In this document: positions 28,960 to 38,679 of the stretch, piece after piece
Position numbering within the stretch: position 1 is the stretch's first letter
How the letters are laid out: every line of letters starts with the position of its first letter
Assembly: GCF_027923465.1 (NCBI RefSeq)
Contig: NZ_BRLB01000006.1
Span: 163,422-227,421, forward strand
Reading direction: 5' to 3'
Origin: Vallitalea longa
Lineage (GTDB): Bacteria; Bacillota; Clostridia; Lachnospirales; Vallitaleaceae
DNA: 64,000 nt
The notes under the pieces: model-generated
Told to the model about the DNA's origin: nothing
Databases searched by the model: none
What the model saw: the letters and a program-made list of their open reading frames with translations, nothing else
Made by a program: the position numbers and the translations under genes

Positions 28960-30801
28960 TTGAATAATGATAAAGAAATTATTATAGATGATGGATTAAA
29001 AAGAAATCAGGGTGAACTGGATTCATATGAAGCTCTAAAAATAATCAAATCAGATGTAACAAAGTTAGATAGTGATTTCCAATGGTTTAATGTAGCTAAG
29101 TTTGGTATGTTTATCCATTGGGGATTATATTCAGTTGCTGGTGGAAAGTACAATAATAAAGAAAACACTGGATTGGGTGAATGGTTACCATGTGAACTAA
29201 AAGTTGATTTGGATGAATACACAAAAGTACTGTCTAAAGAATTTACAGGAGAAGGATTTAATGCAGATAATTATATCCATATAGCTAAAAATGCAGGAAT
29301 GAAGTATATAGTTATAGTTACTAAACATCATGAAGGATTCTGCCTTTTTGATACAAAAGAGACTGATAATAATAGCGTTGAAAACTCACCATCTGGAAGA
29401 GATTTCGTTAAAGAATTGGCTGATGCTTGTCATAGGGAAAATATGTTGTTCGGTATATATTATTCGGTTGCCGATTGGTATAATGAATATTTTCCAGCTG
29501 ATCTCCATGTTGGATATCACCGGTTCCCTAATAATAAAGGCGATACTATAAAATATGGTAGATTCATGAAAAACCAATTGAGGGAACTACTAACTAATTA
29601 CGGTAAAATCAATTTTGTATGGTTTGATCAAGATCAGCCATACTTGAAAGCAGAGCCCGAAATATGTTTGGATATTGATAATATGATGTACCAATTGCAA
29701 CCTCATATAGTAACTAATCGTAAATGGGGACCAAAATGCAAATGTTTTGGAGCAGGAGAACAAGTGTTTTTAAGTAATGATACTGACAATTCCAAAAAAT
29801 TGTCTGAAACATGTATTACAATGAATGATACTTTTGGATATAAGTGCAATGATGATAACTGGAAATCGGTTGATATTTTAATACAATCATTGTGCAGAGC
29901 TGCTGGTTCATCGAGTAATCTATTATTAAACATTGGACCAAAAGGTAATGGAGAAATTCCTAAGGAATCATTAATAAGGTTAAAACAGATGGGTATATGG
30001 TTGAATAATAATGAAGAAAGCATATATGGAGTTAAAGGTAGTCCTTTTCTAAATAATCCATGGGGTACCACAACTGTAAAAAATGATATTATATATTTCC
30101 ATTTGTTTGACTTCACCAATAATAAATTTATTGTACATGGATTAACCAATAAAGTTTGCTGCGTTTATATAATAGAGGACAATAAAAAACGGTATCTTGA
30201 TTATACGCAAAATTATGATGAAGAATTAGATCTGTACTCTCTAGAAATTATATTGATTGATGGTATCAGGGACAATAAAAACGTTAAGGTTATAGGAGTT
30301 AAATATGATGGTTGCCTTAGAGTAGATAATATGTTGGTGCAACAACCAAACGGCAGTATGGTTTTGCCTGCAACTTTATGTGAAATACATAATGAAAATA
30401 GTTATCATAAAGCTTCGTTAGGTTATGTGGGACAAATTAATGATTTTGTGGATTGTAATACATGGTTAAGTTATAAGGTCAAAATAATTAATGAAGGTGT
30501 TTATGATATTAACGTGCTTAGTATGGCCTCAAGAAATGGTGATTGGTTAGGTGGACATGAGCTAAGTATCATTATAGGAGATACCATTATAGATACTACT
30601 GTTATTGAGCATGAAAGAATACAAAATAAAAAAGCTTTTTACTACAAAACTGTAGTAAGTAATGCTGGTAAGATAAAAGTGGATAAAAAAGGTATTTACT
30701 CAATTTTGATTAAGCCTAAAAAATTGCTTGCCAAGAAAATAGACAATGAAGAAGATTTAACTTTTACCTTTATGGGGCTTAATTTAGAACCTTGTAATTG
30801 A
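28960..30801 (+). CDS. alpha-L-fucosidase, GH29
   Basis: A 613-residue enzyme without a signal peptide, so cytoplasmic. It starts at TTG 28960 behind GGGAGG. Family signatures: WFNVAKFGMFIHWGLYSVAG, IVIVTKHHEGFCLFDT, and FVWFDQDQPY whose Asp223 is at the position of the GH29 nucleophile (most members read WFDG). NLLLNIGPKGNGEIP ends the catalytic domain at about residue 345; a C-terminal beta region of about 270 residues follows. GH29 enzymes release alpha-L-fucose with retention; some clostridial members act on related sugars. The gene has its own promoter and operator-like site and precedes the LacI regulator. Confidence 0.9.
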   Translation: MNNDKEIIIDDGLKRNQGELDSYEALKIIKSDVTKLDSDFQWFNVAKFGMFIHWGLYSVAGGKYNNKENTGLGEWLPCELKVDLDEYTKVLSKEFTGEGFNADNYIHIAKNAGMKYIVIVTKHHEGFCLFDTKETDNNSVENSPSGRDFVKELADACHRENMLFGIYYSVADWYNEYFPADLHVGYHRFPNNKGDTIKYGRFMKNQLRELLTNYGKINFVWFDQDQPYLKAEPEICLDIDNMMYQLQPHIVTNRKWGPKCKCFGAGEQVFLSNDTDNSKKLSETCITMNDTFGYKCNDDNWKSVDILIQSLCRAAGSSSNLLLNIGPKGNGEIPKESLIRLKQMGIWLNNNEESIYGVKGSPFLNNPWGTTTVKNDIIYFHLFDFTNNKFIVHGLTNKVCCVYIIEDNKKRYLDYTQNYDEELDLYSLEIILIDGIRDNKNVKVIGVKYDGCLRVDNMLVQQPNGSMVLPATLCEIHNENSYHKASLGYVGQINDFVDCNTWLSYKVKIINEGVYDINVLSMASRNGDWLGGHELSIIIGDTIIDTTVIEHERIQNKKAFYYKTVVSNAGKIKVDKKGIYSILIKPKKLLAKKIDNEEDLTFTFMGLNLEPCN

Positions 30802-30866
30802 AGGAAATGTAGAAAAATCTCTCATATTTTGTTATAATATTTAAAGATTAAAAAGGTGGTGTTGGT

Positions 30867-31871
30867 ATGAATAAAAACATTACAATGAAGGATATAGCTG
30901 ACAAGTTAGGGGTTAGTAAAGTTACTGTTTCAAAAGCACTGAATGATAAAGATGGTGTAAGTGAAGAACTGAAAATTAAGATAAAAATGGTTGCGGAAGA
31001 TATGGGTTATAGATATAATGCTTTGGCAAAATCATTAAAAGTTAGTAATTCTTATAATATCGGGGTAATTATTGCAGAACGTTTTACAGGTGATAATAGA
31101 TCTTTTTATTTGACTTTTTATCAGTATATATCAAGGATATTAGAGGAATATCATTATTCTGCGATACTGAATATATTAGATTCTAAAGATGAAGAACGGC
31201 TTAATCTCCCTAGAATATACAATCAGAGAAAAGTAGATGGATTTATTATATTGGGACAAGTGAATAAAGGATATATTGAATTGTTACAAAACATAGAAAT
31301 GCCTATAATTTTTCTTGATTTTTACGATGAGCATATAGATATAGATACGATTATTACAGATAATTTTTATGGAGCATATGAGATTACTAATTATCTTATT
31401 AAAAATGGTCATAGACAGATAGGTTATGTTGGTAATTTAAATGCAACCAGCAGTATACAGGATAGATTTCTAGGGTATTATAAATCACTGTTAGAGCATA
31501 GAATTAAATTGAATGAAGAATATATAATCAATGATAGAGATGAAAAAGGTAAATTTATCGATCTGAAATTACCTGATGAGTTGCCTACTGCATTTGTCTG
31601 TAACTGTGATATGATCGCATATAATTTAATAAAAAAATTAAATGATAAAGGCTATAAAGTTCCAGAAGATTGTTCGGTTGTTGGATTTGATAATGATATT
31701 TATGCTACAATTTCTGATGTCAAGATAACTACAGTTGAAGTTGACATGGAAGAAATGGCTAAGACAGCTGTCAGATGTATTATAGAGAAAATGAAAAATA
31801 CCAATGAAAAATATGGTAGAATTTCAATTAAGGGAAATATTGTATTTAGGAATTCTGTTAAGAGTTTATAA
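30867..31871 (+). CDS. LacI-family transcriptional regulator
   Basis: A 334-residue repressor. The N-terminal helix-turn-helix MKDIADKLGVSKVTVSKALN and hinge GYRYNALAKSL are textbook LacI, followed by the periplasmic-binding-protein-like sugar domain (YNIGVIIAERF; KVDGFIILGQV; VVGFDNDIYATISDVKITTV). It should bind a glycan-derived sugar in the cytoplasm. It lies between the fucosidase and the ABC importer. Near-matching operator-like sites sit at both their promoters (28910 and 32115), which makes those two units its likely targets. A weak promoter (TAGAAA, 17 bases, TATAAT at 30833) serves the gene itself. Confidence 0.95.
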   Translation: MNKNITMKDIADKLGVSKVTVSKALNDKDGVSEELKIKIKMVAEDMGYRYNALAKSLKVSNSYNIGVIIAERFTGDNRSFYLTFYQYISRILEEYHYSAILNILDSKDEERLNLPRIYNQRKVDGFIILGQVNKGYIELLQNIEMPIIFLDFYDEHIDIDTIITDNFYGAYEITNYLIKNGHRQIGYVGNLNATSSIQDRFLGYYKSLLEHRIKLNEEYIINDRDEKGKFIDLKLPDELPTAFVCNCDMIAYNLIKKLNDKGYKVPEDCSVVGFDNDIYATISDVKITTVEVDMEEMAKTAVRCIIEKMKNTNEKYGRISIKGNIVFRNSVKSL

Positions 31872-31879
31872 TTATATGA

Positions 31880-31931
31880 AAATGAGCTTATGTAAATGGT
31901 AATCAAAGACCATGATAGGCTTATTTTTTTT
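31880..31931 (+). terminator. terminator after the LacI gene
   Basis: An imperfect hairpin (ATGAGCTTATG with CATGATAGGCTTAT, and inner ATGGT/ACCAT) ends in a run of eight T within 60 bases of the lacI-type stop. Confidence 0.6.
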
Positions 31932-31967
31932 GCCGTAGTAACTTAATTATGATGTATACATGTTAAT

Positions 31968-31991
31968 ATCAAACAAACAATCTTGTTTGAT
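31968..31991. repeat. perfect 9-bp inverted repeat, no T-tail
   Basis: ATCAAACAA and TTGTTTGAT are separated by ACAATC. With no T-run it looks more like a protein site or leader hairpin than a terminator. Just upstream, GTAACTTAAT at 31938-31947 is identical to the first ten bases of operator site 2, so the importer may have an auxiliary half-site. Confidence 0.4.
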
Positions 31992-32079
31992 GACAATAAT
32001 AAAATTTATGTAATATCATCGTATGATTGTGCAATTAATAATAGCGATTTAGTATATTTATATAAATTTACAAAGGGTA

Positions 32080-32108
32080 TTGACAAAAAAATATAAATAA
32101 CTTATAAT
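32080..32108 (+). promoter_or_regulatory. perfect-consensus promoter of the importer operon
   Basis: TTGACA (32080-32085), 17 bases, TATAAT (32103-32108): an exact match to the vegetative consensus. Confidence 0.88.
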
Positions 32109-32114
32109 TTAATT

Positions 32115-32134
32115 GTAACTTAATCGGTAAGTTA
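32115..32134 (+). promoter_or_regulatory. predicted LacI-family operator, site 2
   Basis: GTAACTTAATCGGTAAGTTA contains perfect arms TAACTTA and TAAGTTA and begins at the predicted transcription start. Strong consensus promoters under a start-site operator are typical of tightly repressed sugar operons. Confidence 0.7.
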
Positions 32135-32160
32135 TTTATACACGAAAGGGGAAGAAATAA

Positions 32161-33507
32161 ATGAAAAAAATTTTATCTTTAACTTTAGTAGTATTATTAT
32201 TAATGATGACATCATTAGTGGCTTGTAAGAATGACAGCGAAAGTGAAAAAACCATAAAAAATAATGAATCTGATAACAACCAAGCAACAAGCTCAGAAAA
32301 AACAAATAAAGATGAGCTAAAAGGTGAAATCATTGTTTTGACAAACCGTACTAATTTGGTAGATACTGATTTCCCAAGGTATGCTAAGAAATTTAATGAA
32401 ACATATCCAAAAGTAAAAGTTAGTTTTGAAGGTATGGCTGACTATGAAGGACAAGTAAAAATAAGGATGAATACAGAGGATTATGGGGATGTTTTGTTAA
32501 TACCAAACATATCTGTAACAGAAATGCCTGATTTCTTTGAACCTCTTGGAAGTTATGAAGAACTTAGTGAAAAATATGTCTTTGTTGAAAAAGCAACTTG
32601 TAATGATGTAGTTTATGGTATTCCTACAGTGGCAGGAGTAGACGGTGTATTATATAACAAGAAAGTTTTTCAAAATGCTGGAATAGAAAAATTACCCTCA
32701 ACTCCAGATGAATTCATTATGGCTTTAAAGAAAATCAAGGAAAACACAGAAGCGATACCTCTATATACTAACTATGCCAGTGGCTGGGCTTTGTCACAAT
32801 GGCAGGGTAATGTACTTTCTGTCTCAGGGGATTCTGATTTCTCTAATCATTTGCTTGATAATGACACACCTTTTGCAGAAGGTGAACCAATGCATATTCT
32901 TTACAAATTGATGTATGATGTTGCAAAAGAAGGACTAATTGAAGATGATCCTATGACAACAGATTTTGAATTATCCAAACAAATGATTGCTAACGGAGAA
33001 ATTGGTGTTATTGTAGCAGGTTCATGGATCATTCCTCAAGCTCAGGAATTTGCTGAAAATCCAGATGATATCGGATTCATGCCATTCCCTTATACTAATA
33101 AAGATGGTAACGTATATTCGGGAAGTGGTGGAGATTATTGTATTGCTGTTAATAAAAACAGTAAAAACAAAGAAGCTGCAGAAGCTTTTTTATATTTCTT
33201 CTTAAACGAATCAGGGTTTGCTAATGACCAAAATGCGATACCACCTGTAAAAGGAGCAGATATGCCTTCATCTCTAGAACCTTATCAAGAAATGGGTGTT
33301 AAATTAATTTCAGATAATCCAGCGCCAGAAGGTAAAGAAGGATTAGTCAATGAAATCCAAAATGAATCAGAAATTGGTTTTTACAATGATGATTATAAAA
33401 AACGTATTATAGAAGCTGGTATAGGAAATACAGATGAAACATTTGAAGATATAGTAAATGATCTTAATGAGAGATGGGCAACTGCTAGAAAAAATGTTGT
33501 GAAATAA
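32161..33507 (+). CDS. CUT1 ABC transporter sugar-binding lipoprotein
   Basis: A 448-residue extracellular solute-binding protein (family 1). The lipoprotein signal peptide ends in SLVAC (Cys22), followed by a long Ser/Asn/Glu/Lys linker. Fold-typical segments are KGEIIVLTNRTNLVDTDF, YGIPTVAGVDGVLYNKKVF and IGVIVAGSWIIPQAQEF. It heads the importer operon under the LacI-type operator. Given the GH130, GH113 and GH30 enzymes downstream, beta-mannosides or other hemicellulose oligosaccharides are the likely ligand. The ATG follows AAAGGGGAAG. Confidence 0.93.
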   Translation: MKKILSLTLVVLLLMMTSLVACKNDSESEKTIKNNESDNNQATSSEKTNKDELKGEIIVLTNRTNLVDTDFPRYAKKFNETYPKVKVSFEGMADYEGQVKIRMNTEDYGDVLLIPNISVTEMPDFFEPLGSYEELSEKYVFVEKATCNDVVYGIPTVAGVDGVLYNKKVFQNAGIEKLPSTPDEFIMALKKIKENTEAIPLYTNYASGWALSQWQGNVLSVSGDSDFSNHLLDNDTPFAEGEPMHILYKLMYDVAKEGLIEDDPMTTDFELSKQMIANGEIGVIVAGSWIIPQAQEFAENPDDIGFMPFPYTNKDGNVYSGSGGDYCIAVNKNSKNKEAAEAFLYFFLNESGFANDQNAIPPVKGADMPSSLEPYQEMGVKLISDNPAPEGKEGLVNEIQNESEIGFYNDDYKKRIIEAGIGNTDETFEDIVNDLNERWATARKNVVK

Positions 33508-33522
33508 AACAGTCTTAATCAT

Positions 33523-33551
33523 ATAGGGAAGTGCGGTATGTGCTTTCCTAT
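33523..33551 (+). terminator. intercistronic hairpin after the binding-protein gene
   Basis: ATAGGGAAGTGC (33523-33534) pairs along its whole length with GTGCTTTCCTAT (33540-33551), including G-U pairs. A weak T-rich stretch follows. It sits at the same place as the hairpin in the first ABC operon, between binding protein and permease, probably lowering permease expression. Confidence 0.6.
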
Positions 33552-33594
33552 AATATTCTTTTAACATCATGGTAGTTTATTTGGAGGTGTATTA

Positions 33595-34479
33595 ATGTTC
33601 AAATTTTCTCGATTAAGTTATAAAAAGCAAAGAAAAGTAATTATTTTATTGTTTCTATTAGTGCCGATAGTATTGCTTATTACATTTTCGTATTGGCCAT
33701 TAGAAAAGATGTTTGTCTATAGTTTCTATAAATGGAATGGCTTTAGTAAGCATAAAGAGTTTATAGGTCTTAATAATTACATAAAGATTTTTACTGAACC
33801 AAAATATTTTTCGGTATTTAAAGTAAGTTTATATTATCTTGTTGGTTCTTTTATTCAGATGCCTTTAGCCTTGTATTTCGCAACTATATTAAGTTTTAAA
33901 ATTAGAGGGAAGAATTTCTTCAAAGGTGTTATATTTTTCCCATATCTATTAAATGGTGTTGCAGTTGGTTTTATATTCTTATATTTTTTCAAGCCAGATG
34001 GTACACTTGATACATTACTAGGTGCTCTAGGACTGAATCAGTTAATTCAGAAATGGATCGGTAATCCTGATATAGTTAATTTTTCTTTGGCGGGAAGTTC
34101 TGTGTGGAGATATATAGGTTTTAGTTTTTTAACATTTCTAGGAGCTATACAATCAATCCCCTCAGATATATATGAAGCTGCTGAAATTGATGGTGCTGGA
34201 AGATGGGCACAGTTTAGATACATAATTTTTCCAAGCATAAAAAGAATTGTTGAATTAAACTTTATTTTATCTATAAAAGGAGCGATAAGTGTATTTGAAG
34301 TACCTTATATAATGACTCAAGGAGCTAATGGTACAAAAACCTTTGTAATTCAAACAGTTGATGCAGCATTTAAATATAGTAAATTTGGATTAGGTTCAGC
34401 GATGGCTGTTATTTTATTGATAATAGTTGTCATTGCATCACTTATACAAAATTTTATTTTCAAAGATAGGGAGATGTAG
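33595..34479 (+). CDS. CUT1 sugar ABC transporter permease (MalF/UgpA type)
   Basis: A 294-residue permease with about six membrane helices. The EAA loop is YEAAEIDGAGRWAQFRYIIFP. The N-terminus is basic (SRLSYKKQRKVIILLFLL), placing it in the cytoplasm. It is separated from the next permease by only two bases and follows the binding protein behind a hairpin. GGAGGT precedes the ATG. As in the first importer, no ATPase gene is present. Confidence 0.95.
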   Translation: MFKFSRLSYKKQRKVIILLFLLVPIVLLITFSYWPLEKMFVYSFYKWNGFSKHKEFIGLNNYIKIFTEPKYFSVFKVSLYYLVGSFIQMPLALYFATILSFKIRGKNFFKGVIFFPYLLNGVAVGFIFLYFFKPDGTLDTLLGALGLNQLIQKWIGNPDIVNFSLAGSSVWRYIGFSFLTFLGAIQSIPSDIYEAAEIDGAGRWAQFRYIIFPSIKRIVELNFILSIKGAISVFEVPYIMTQGANGTKTFVIQTVDAAFKYSKFGLGSAMAVILLIIVVIASLIQNFIFKDREM

Positions 34480-34481
34480 AG

Positions 34482-35315
34482 ATGCAAAGATTGAAATATA
34501 GAATATGTAGTTTCTTGAAATATTTAAGTCTAGTTCTTGCTAGTTTTATAGCAATTATGCCAATAATGGTTGTATTTTTTGCATCCTTTAAAACATCAAA
34601 AGAATATAGGGAAACAGGTCCGTTGGTATTACCCCAAAATTGGTTGAACTTTGAAAATTTCAGACGAGCTTTTGGAGAAGGCAATATGTTGTTAGGCTTT
34701 TTGAATACAGCATTCATATTGATAGTTTCTACTGTTGGTGCAATATTATTAGGTACAATGGTATCTTATGTATTGGACAGATTTAAATTCAGGGGAAGCA
34801 AATTAATCATGACATTATTTTTGATAGCTACATTAATACCAGGTATCACTACACAAGTAGCTACATTTCAGATAGTAAATAAACTAGGTATATATAATAC
34901 TAGGTTAGCGGCAATAGTATTATATATGGGAACAGATATAATATCAGTGTATATTTTTCTTCAATTTTTAAGTACGATACCAAAATCATTGGATGAATCT
35001 GCTATGTTAGAAGGGGCTTCCTATTTAACTATATATAGAAAGATAATTCTTCCTTTGTTGAAACCTGCTATTTCAACAGTAATAATTATAAAAGGTGTAG
35101 GTATTTATAATGATTTTTATACTCCGTTTTTATATATGCCTAATAGAAAATTACAGGTTATATCTACAGCATTGTTTAAGTTTAAAGGTCCGTATGGTTC
35201 TCAATGGGAAGTTATATGTGCCGCGATTATTATAGCGATCATACCAACTTTACTAGTGTTCTTACTATTGCAAAAATATATTTATAATGGATTTACTAAG
35301 GGCTCGGTTAAATAA
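34482..35315 (+). CDS. CUT1 sugar ABC transporter permease (MalG/UgpE type)
   Basis: A 277-residue permease with about six helices and a slightly divergent EAA loop, DESAMLEGASYLTIYRKIILP. It starts two bases after its partner; GGGAGATG within the end of that gene acts as ribosome site. It completes the importer channel for the hemicellulose-type locus. Confidence 0.95.
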   Translation: MQRLKYRICSFLKYLSLVLASFIAIMPIMVVFFASFKTSKEYRETGPLVLPQNWLNFENFRRAFGEGNMLLGFLNTAFILIVSTVGAILLGTMVSYVLDRFKFRGSKLIMTLFLIATLIPGITTQVATFQIVNKLGIYNTRLAAIVLYMGTDIISVYIFLQFLSTIPKSLDESAMLEGASYLTIYRKIILPLLKPAISTVIIIKGVGIYNDFYTPFLYMPNRKLQVISTALFKFKGPYGSQWEVICAAIIIAIIPTLLVFLLLQKYIYNGFTKGSVK

Positions 35316-35375
35316 TAAGATAACTAATAAAATATCTAATAGATATCTGGAATAATTATGAAAGGAGATTTAAAA

Positions 35376-36398
35376 ATGAAAGAAGTAAAAATTATAGGAG
35401 AAAGTTTATCAAATATGCCTTGGCAGGATAGACCAAAAGGAAAATGTGATCCAGTATGGAGATATACAGAAAATCCAATAATCAATCGTAATCCAATTAA
35501 GGGCGTTTCTAGAATTTTTAACAGTGCGGTTATGCCGTATGATAATAAATTTGTAGGTGTTTTGAGAGCTGAACCAATTAATGGTCGTCCTCTTTTACAT
35601 CTTGGATGGAGTGAAAATGGAGTAGATTGGGAAATAGAAGAAGAGGGAATCGATTTTATTGATGAAGATGGTAAACCATATCAGCCACGTTACGCTTATG
35701 ATCCAAGATTAGTTAAAGTTGAAGATACTTATTACATTATGTGGTGTACAGATTTCTTCGGTCCGACCATAGGAATGGCGAAAACTAAAGATTTTAAGAC
35801 TTTTGTAAGATTGGAAAATCCATTTTTGCCTTTTAATAGAAATGGAGTGTTGTTCCCTAGAAAAATTAATGGTAATTTCATTTTATTATCTCGTCCAAGT
35901 GACAGTGGACATACTCCTTTCGGAGATATTTTCTTAAGTGAAAGCAAAGATTTGAAATTCTGGGGTAAACATCGTCACGTTATGAGTAAAGGTGGTAATG
36001 GATGGTGGCAATCAATGAAAATTGGCGGTGGAGCTGTGCCAATAGAAACTAGCGAAGGTTGGCTGTTATTCTATCATGGTGTTGTAAATACATGTAATGG
36101 ATATGTTTATAGTATGGGAGCCGCTATTCTTGATATAGATGAACCTTCAAAAGTTAAATATCGTTCGGGTAATTTTATTTTAACTCCTGAAAAATGGTAT
36201 GAAGAAAAAGGATTTGTTGATAATGTAGTATTTCCATGTGCAACATTACATGATGCTGATACTGGTAGAATCGCAATTTATTATGGGGCAGCAGATACAT
36301 ATGTAGGAGTAGCATTTACTAATGTTAAAGATATTGTGAATTATGTTATAGATACTCATGAAGCAATTGAAGGAGATCAACATTTAGGTAGAATTTAA
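35376..36398 (+). CDS. GH130 beta-mannoside phosphorylase family protein
   Basis: A 340-residue cytoplasmic enzyme. The ATG at 35376 follows AAAGGAG; the in-frame ATG at 35358 lies before that site and is not used. GH130 features are FNSAVMPYDNKFVGVLRAE, YDPRLVKVEDTYYIMWCTDF (the Asp of YDPR is the usual proton donor position) and FILLSRPSDSGHTPFGDIFL with phosphate-contacting Arg/His. GGGAVPIETSEGWLLFYHGV follows. Such enzymes split beta-1,4-mannosyl-glucose or mannobiose with phosphate to mannose-1-phosphate. Its position just after the importer fits use of the imported disaccharide. The exact linkage specificity is not settled. Confidence 0.9.
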   Translation: MKEVKIIGESLSNMPWQDRPKGKCDPVWRYTENPIINRNPIKGVSRIFNSAVMPYDNKFVGVLRAEPINGRPLLHLGWSENGVDWEIEEEGIDFIDEDGKPYQPRYAYDPRLVKVEDTYYIMWCTDFFGPTIGMAKTKDFKTFVRLENPFLPFNRNGVLFPRKINGNFILLSRPSDSGHTPFGDIFLSESKDLKFWGKHRHVMSKGGNGWWQSMKIGGGAVPIETSEGWLLFYHGVVNTCNGYVYSMGAAILDIDEPSKVKYRSGNFILTPEKWYEEKGFVDNVVFPCATLHDADTGRIAIYYGAADTYVGVAFTNVKDIVNYVIDTHEAIEGDQHLGRI

Positions 36399-36422
36399 TA
36401 ATAATTATGGGGAGGCAATAAA

Positions 36423-38663
36423 ATGAAGATTAAATGTAAAAGAAGTCTAGTGTGTTCTATACTTACTGTATCACTTATTATATCGATGATTATTCCATCA
36501 ACAATACCAACTTATGCTGCAACTACTGTAAATATTAATTGGAATGATATAAAACAAGAAATTGATGGCTTCGGAGTTTCAGCTGCAGCTTATGCTGGTT
36601 ATTGGAAAGATATGCCTGAGCCTGAAAGAACTGAAATATTGGATTTATTATTTTCTAATGAAAAAGGTATAGGATTGACTATTTTCAGAAGTGAAATATA
36701 TGGACATATTCTATCAGAAGATGGTACTTGGAATTTTTCTAGTGATGAAGCGCAGGCATGGGCAATGAAGGAAGCTAAGAAAAGAGGAGTAGATAAGTTG
36801 ATTGGAACTGTTTGGAGTCCTCCAGCTTGGATGAAGACAAATAATTCAATTATAGGTGGTTCATTAAAAGAGGAATGCTTTCAACAATATGCTGATTTTC
36901 TCGCTGGGTATATAAAGGGATATAAAGAATTACATGATTTAGATATGTATGCTGTATCTATTGCTAATGAACCTGTATTTCCAGCAAAATGGCAGTCTTG
37001 TTGTTGGAAATCAAGTGAAATCAGAGATTTTTTAAAAAATAATCTGAAACCTTCTTTTGAACGTGAAAATATAACTTCTAAGGTAATTGCCGCTGAAGAT
37101 TCTAATTGGAGTGATTTCCTTGTAAGAAAAGCTCTAGATGATACTGATGCTTGTTCAAGACTTGATATTGTTGGAGCTCATCAATATCAAGGCATAATCC
37201 GTCCGCTTTCAAGAGCAAAAGAAAAAGGAAAAAGAGTTTGGATGACAGAATTATCAGACCCACAAAAGTCTTTTTTGACAGATATGAATGATGGTTTGTT
37301 TTGGGCGAATGTAATACATAAATTTCTAGCAAAAGCAGATGTAAATGCTTTCCTATATTGGCTAGGTGTCTATAATGCTGATAAAGGTGAAGGACTGATA
37401 CGAATTGATTTGGAAAATGGTACATATGAAACAAGTAAAAAACTATATGTGTTGGGTAACTATAGCCGTTTTATAAAACCCGGTTATGTAAGAATCGGTA
37501 TTACAGAGAATCCTATATCAGATGTTAAGTTATCAGCCTATAAAGATGAGGAAACAGGAGATTTTACTATTGTTGCAATTAATGAAAGTGATACCAATCA
37601 TGTTATTAACATTACTCTTTCAGAGTTTAATGCTGGTAAAATAACTCCATATGTAACGAATGCAGATGTTAATTTACAAAAGTATGATGATATACAGTTG
37701 TCAAATGGCAATTTTACAGTATCGTTAGGAGCTGGAAGTGTTACCACTTTGGTGGGAACTCAAGGTTCAGAACCAAGTCCAGTAAAACAATGGTCTATGG
37801 TTGATAAATTGGATGATTGGTCTAAGATAGATTCACGTAGTGATAATTGGACTTTGGATAATGATACTTGTAAAGGAAATTTTGAACAGGATTATTCAAG
37901 AGCTACAAGAACGAATAGTGAGAGTGGATATATTATATATCATAATAATAACATAAAAGATTTCTTAGGGAATATATATTATCGTGATAATAGTTTAGAT
38001 GAAATATCTTTTTTTACATCACCAGATAATGTAACATGGACACCATTAGATGTTATTCATACTCCTAGTTTCGCTACGTCTGCAGAATGGTATCAAACTA
38101 AATTTTCACCACTAGATGATATAATAGATGGTACTAATTATCTAAAAGTTGAATTTACAGGGAATGGTAATGTTTGGAATAAACAACTTGCTCAGATTAA
38201 TATATTAAGCAATGAACAACCAGCCATTATAACAGATACATATGATGATTGGAGTAAAGTATACGAAAAATCAAGTAATATTGCATTCGATACAACTAAT
38301 AATGATAACTTTGAACAAGATGAATCAAGAGCGTGTAGAACTACTTCTACTTCAGAGTTTTTAACATATAAATTGGATGGCGAAGATAACCATATTACTG
38401 ATTTCACACTAAAAGCTTACTATTTTATTGATTTTCCTTGTATTAAATTCTTTGGATCATCAAATAATGTTGATTGGTCTGAAATCAGTACTGAGCACAC
38501 TTCACCAGTAAGTACTCAAAATAAATGGAATAGGACATTATATTCCCCAATTGATGATATTACAGATGACACAAAATATCTTAAAATAGAAATATACGGT
38601 GGTGGTCCTCATCCATGGGACCGTCAACTTTCAGAACTAAACATTTACAGCAATGGAAAATGA
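36423..38663 (+). CDS. secreted GH30-family glycoside hydrolase with two C-terminal repeated modules
   Basis: A 746-residue secreted enzyme. The signal peptide runs to about residue 32 (ends PTYA). The catalytic barrel begins with IDGFGVSAAAYAGYWKDMP. The acid/base is Glu183 in SIANEPVF and the nucleophile Glu276 in VWMTELSDP, as in clan-A GH30. A beta side-domain ends near 450. Two related modules follow, each of about 140 residues: DDWSKIDSRSDNW and DDWSKVYEKSSNI open them, and both contain FEQDxSRAxRT and end in LxIxSN. These are probably carbohydrate-binding modules. GH30 members cut xylans, glucans or galactans; this subfamily is not decided. It would release fragments outside the cell for the importer. 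Confidence 0.88.
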   Translation: MKIKCKRSLVCSILTVSLIISMIIPSTIPTYAATTVNINWNDIKQEIDGFGVSAAAYAGYWKDMPEPERTEILDLLFSNEKGIGLTIFRSEIYGHILSEDGTWNFSSDEAQAWAMKEAKKRGVDKLIGTVWSPPAWMKTNNSIIGGSLKEECFQQYADFLAGYIKGYKELHDLDMYAVSIANEPVFPAKWQSCCWKSSEIRDFLKNNLKPSFERENITSKVIAAEDSNWSDFLVRKALDDTDACSRLDIVGAHQYQGIIRPLSRAKEKGKRVWMTELSDPQKSFLTDMNDGLFWANVIHKFLAKADVNAFLYWLGVYNADKGEGLIRIDLENGTYETSKKLYVLGNYSRFIKPGYVRIGITENPISDVKLSAYKDEETGDFTIVAINESDTNHVINITLSEFNAGKITPYVTNADVNLQKYDDIQLSNGNFTVSLGAGSVTTLVGTQGSEPSPVKQWSMVDKLDDWSKIDSRSDNWTLDNDTCKGNFEQDYSRATRTNSESGYIIYHNNNIKDFLGNIYYRDNSLDEISFFTSPDNVTWTPLDVIHTPSFATSAEWYQTKFSPLDDIIDGTNYLKVEFTGNGNVWNKQLAQINILSNEQPAIITDTYDDWSKVYEKSSNIAFDTTNNDNFEQDESRACRTTSTSEFLTYKLDGEDNHITDFTLKAYYFIDFPCIKFFGSSNNVDWSEISTEHTSPVSTQNKWNRTLYSPIDDITDDTKYLKIEIYGGGPHPWDRQLSELNIYSNGK

Positions 38664-38679
38664 CAGAGGGGGATTTCAA

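Noticed and set aside
29703..30149. Open frame of 148 codons on the minus strand
   Set aside because: It is the complement of the well-supported GH29 gene; no ribosome site or promoter.
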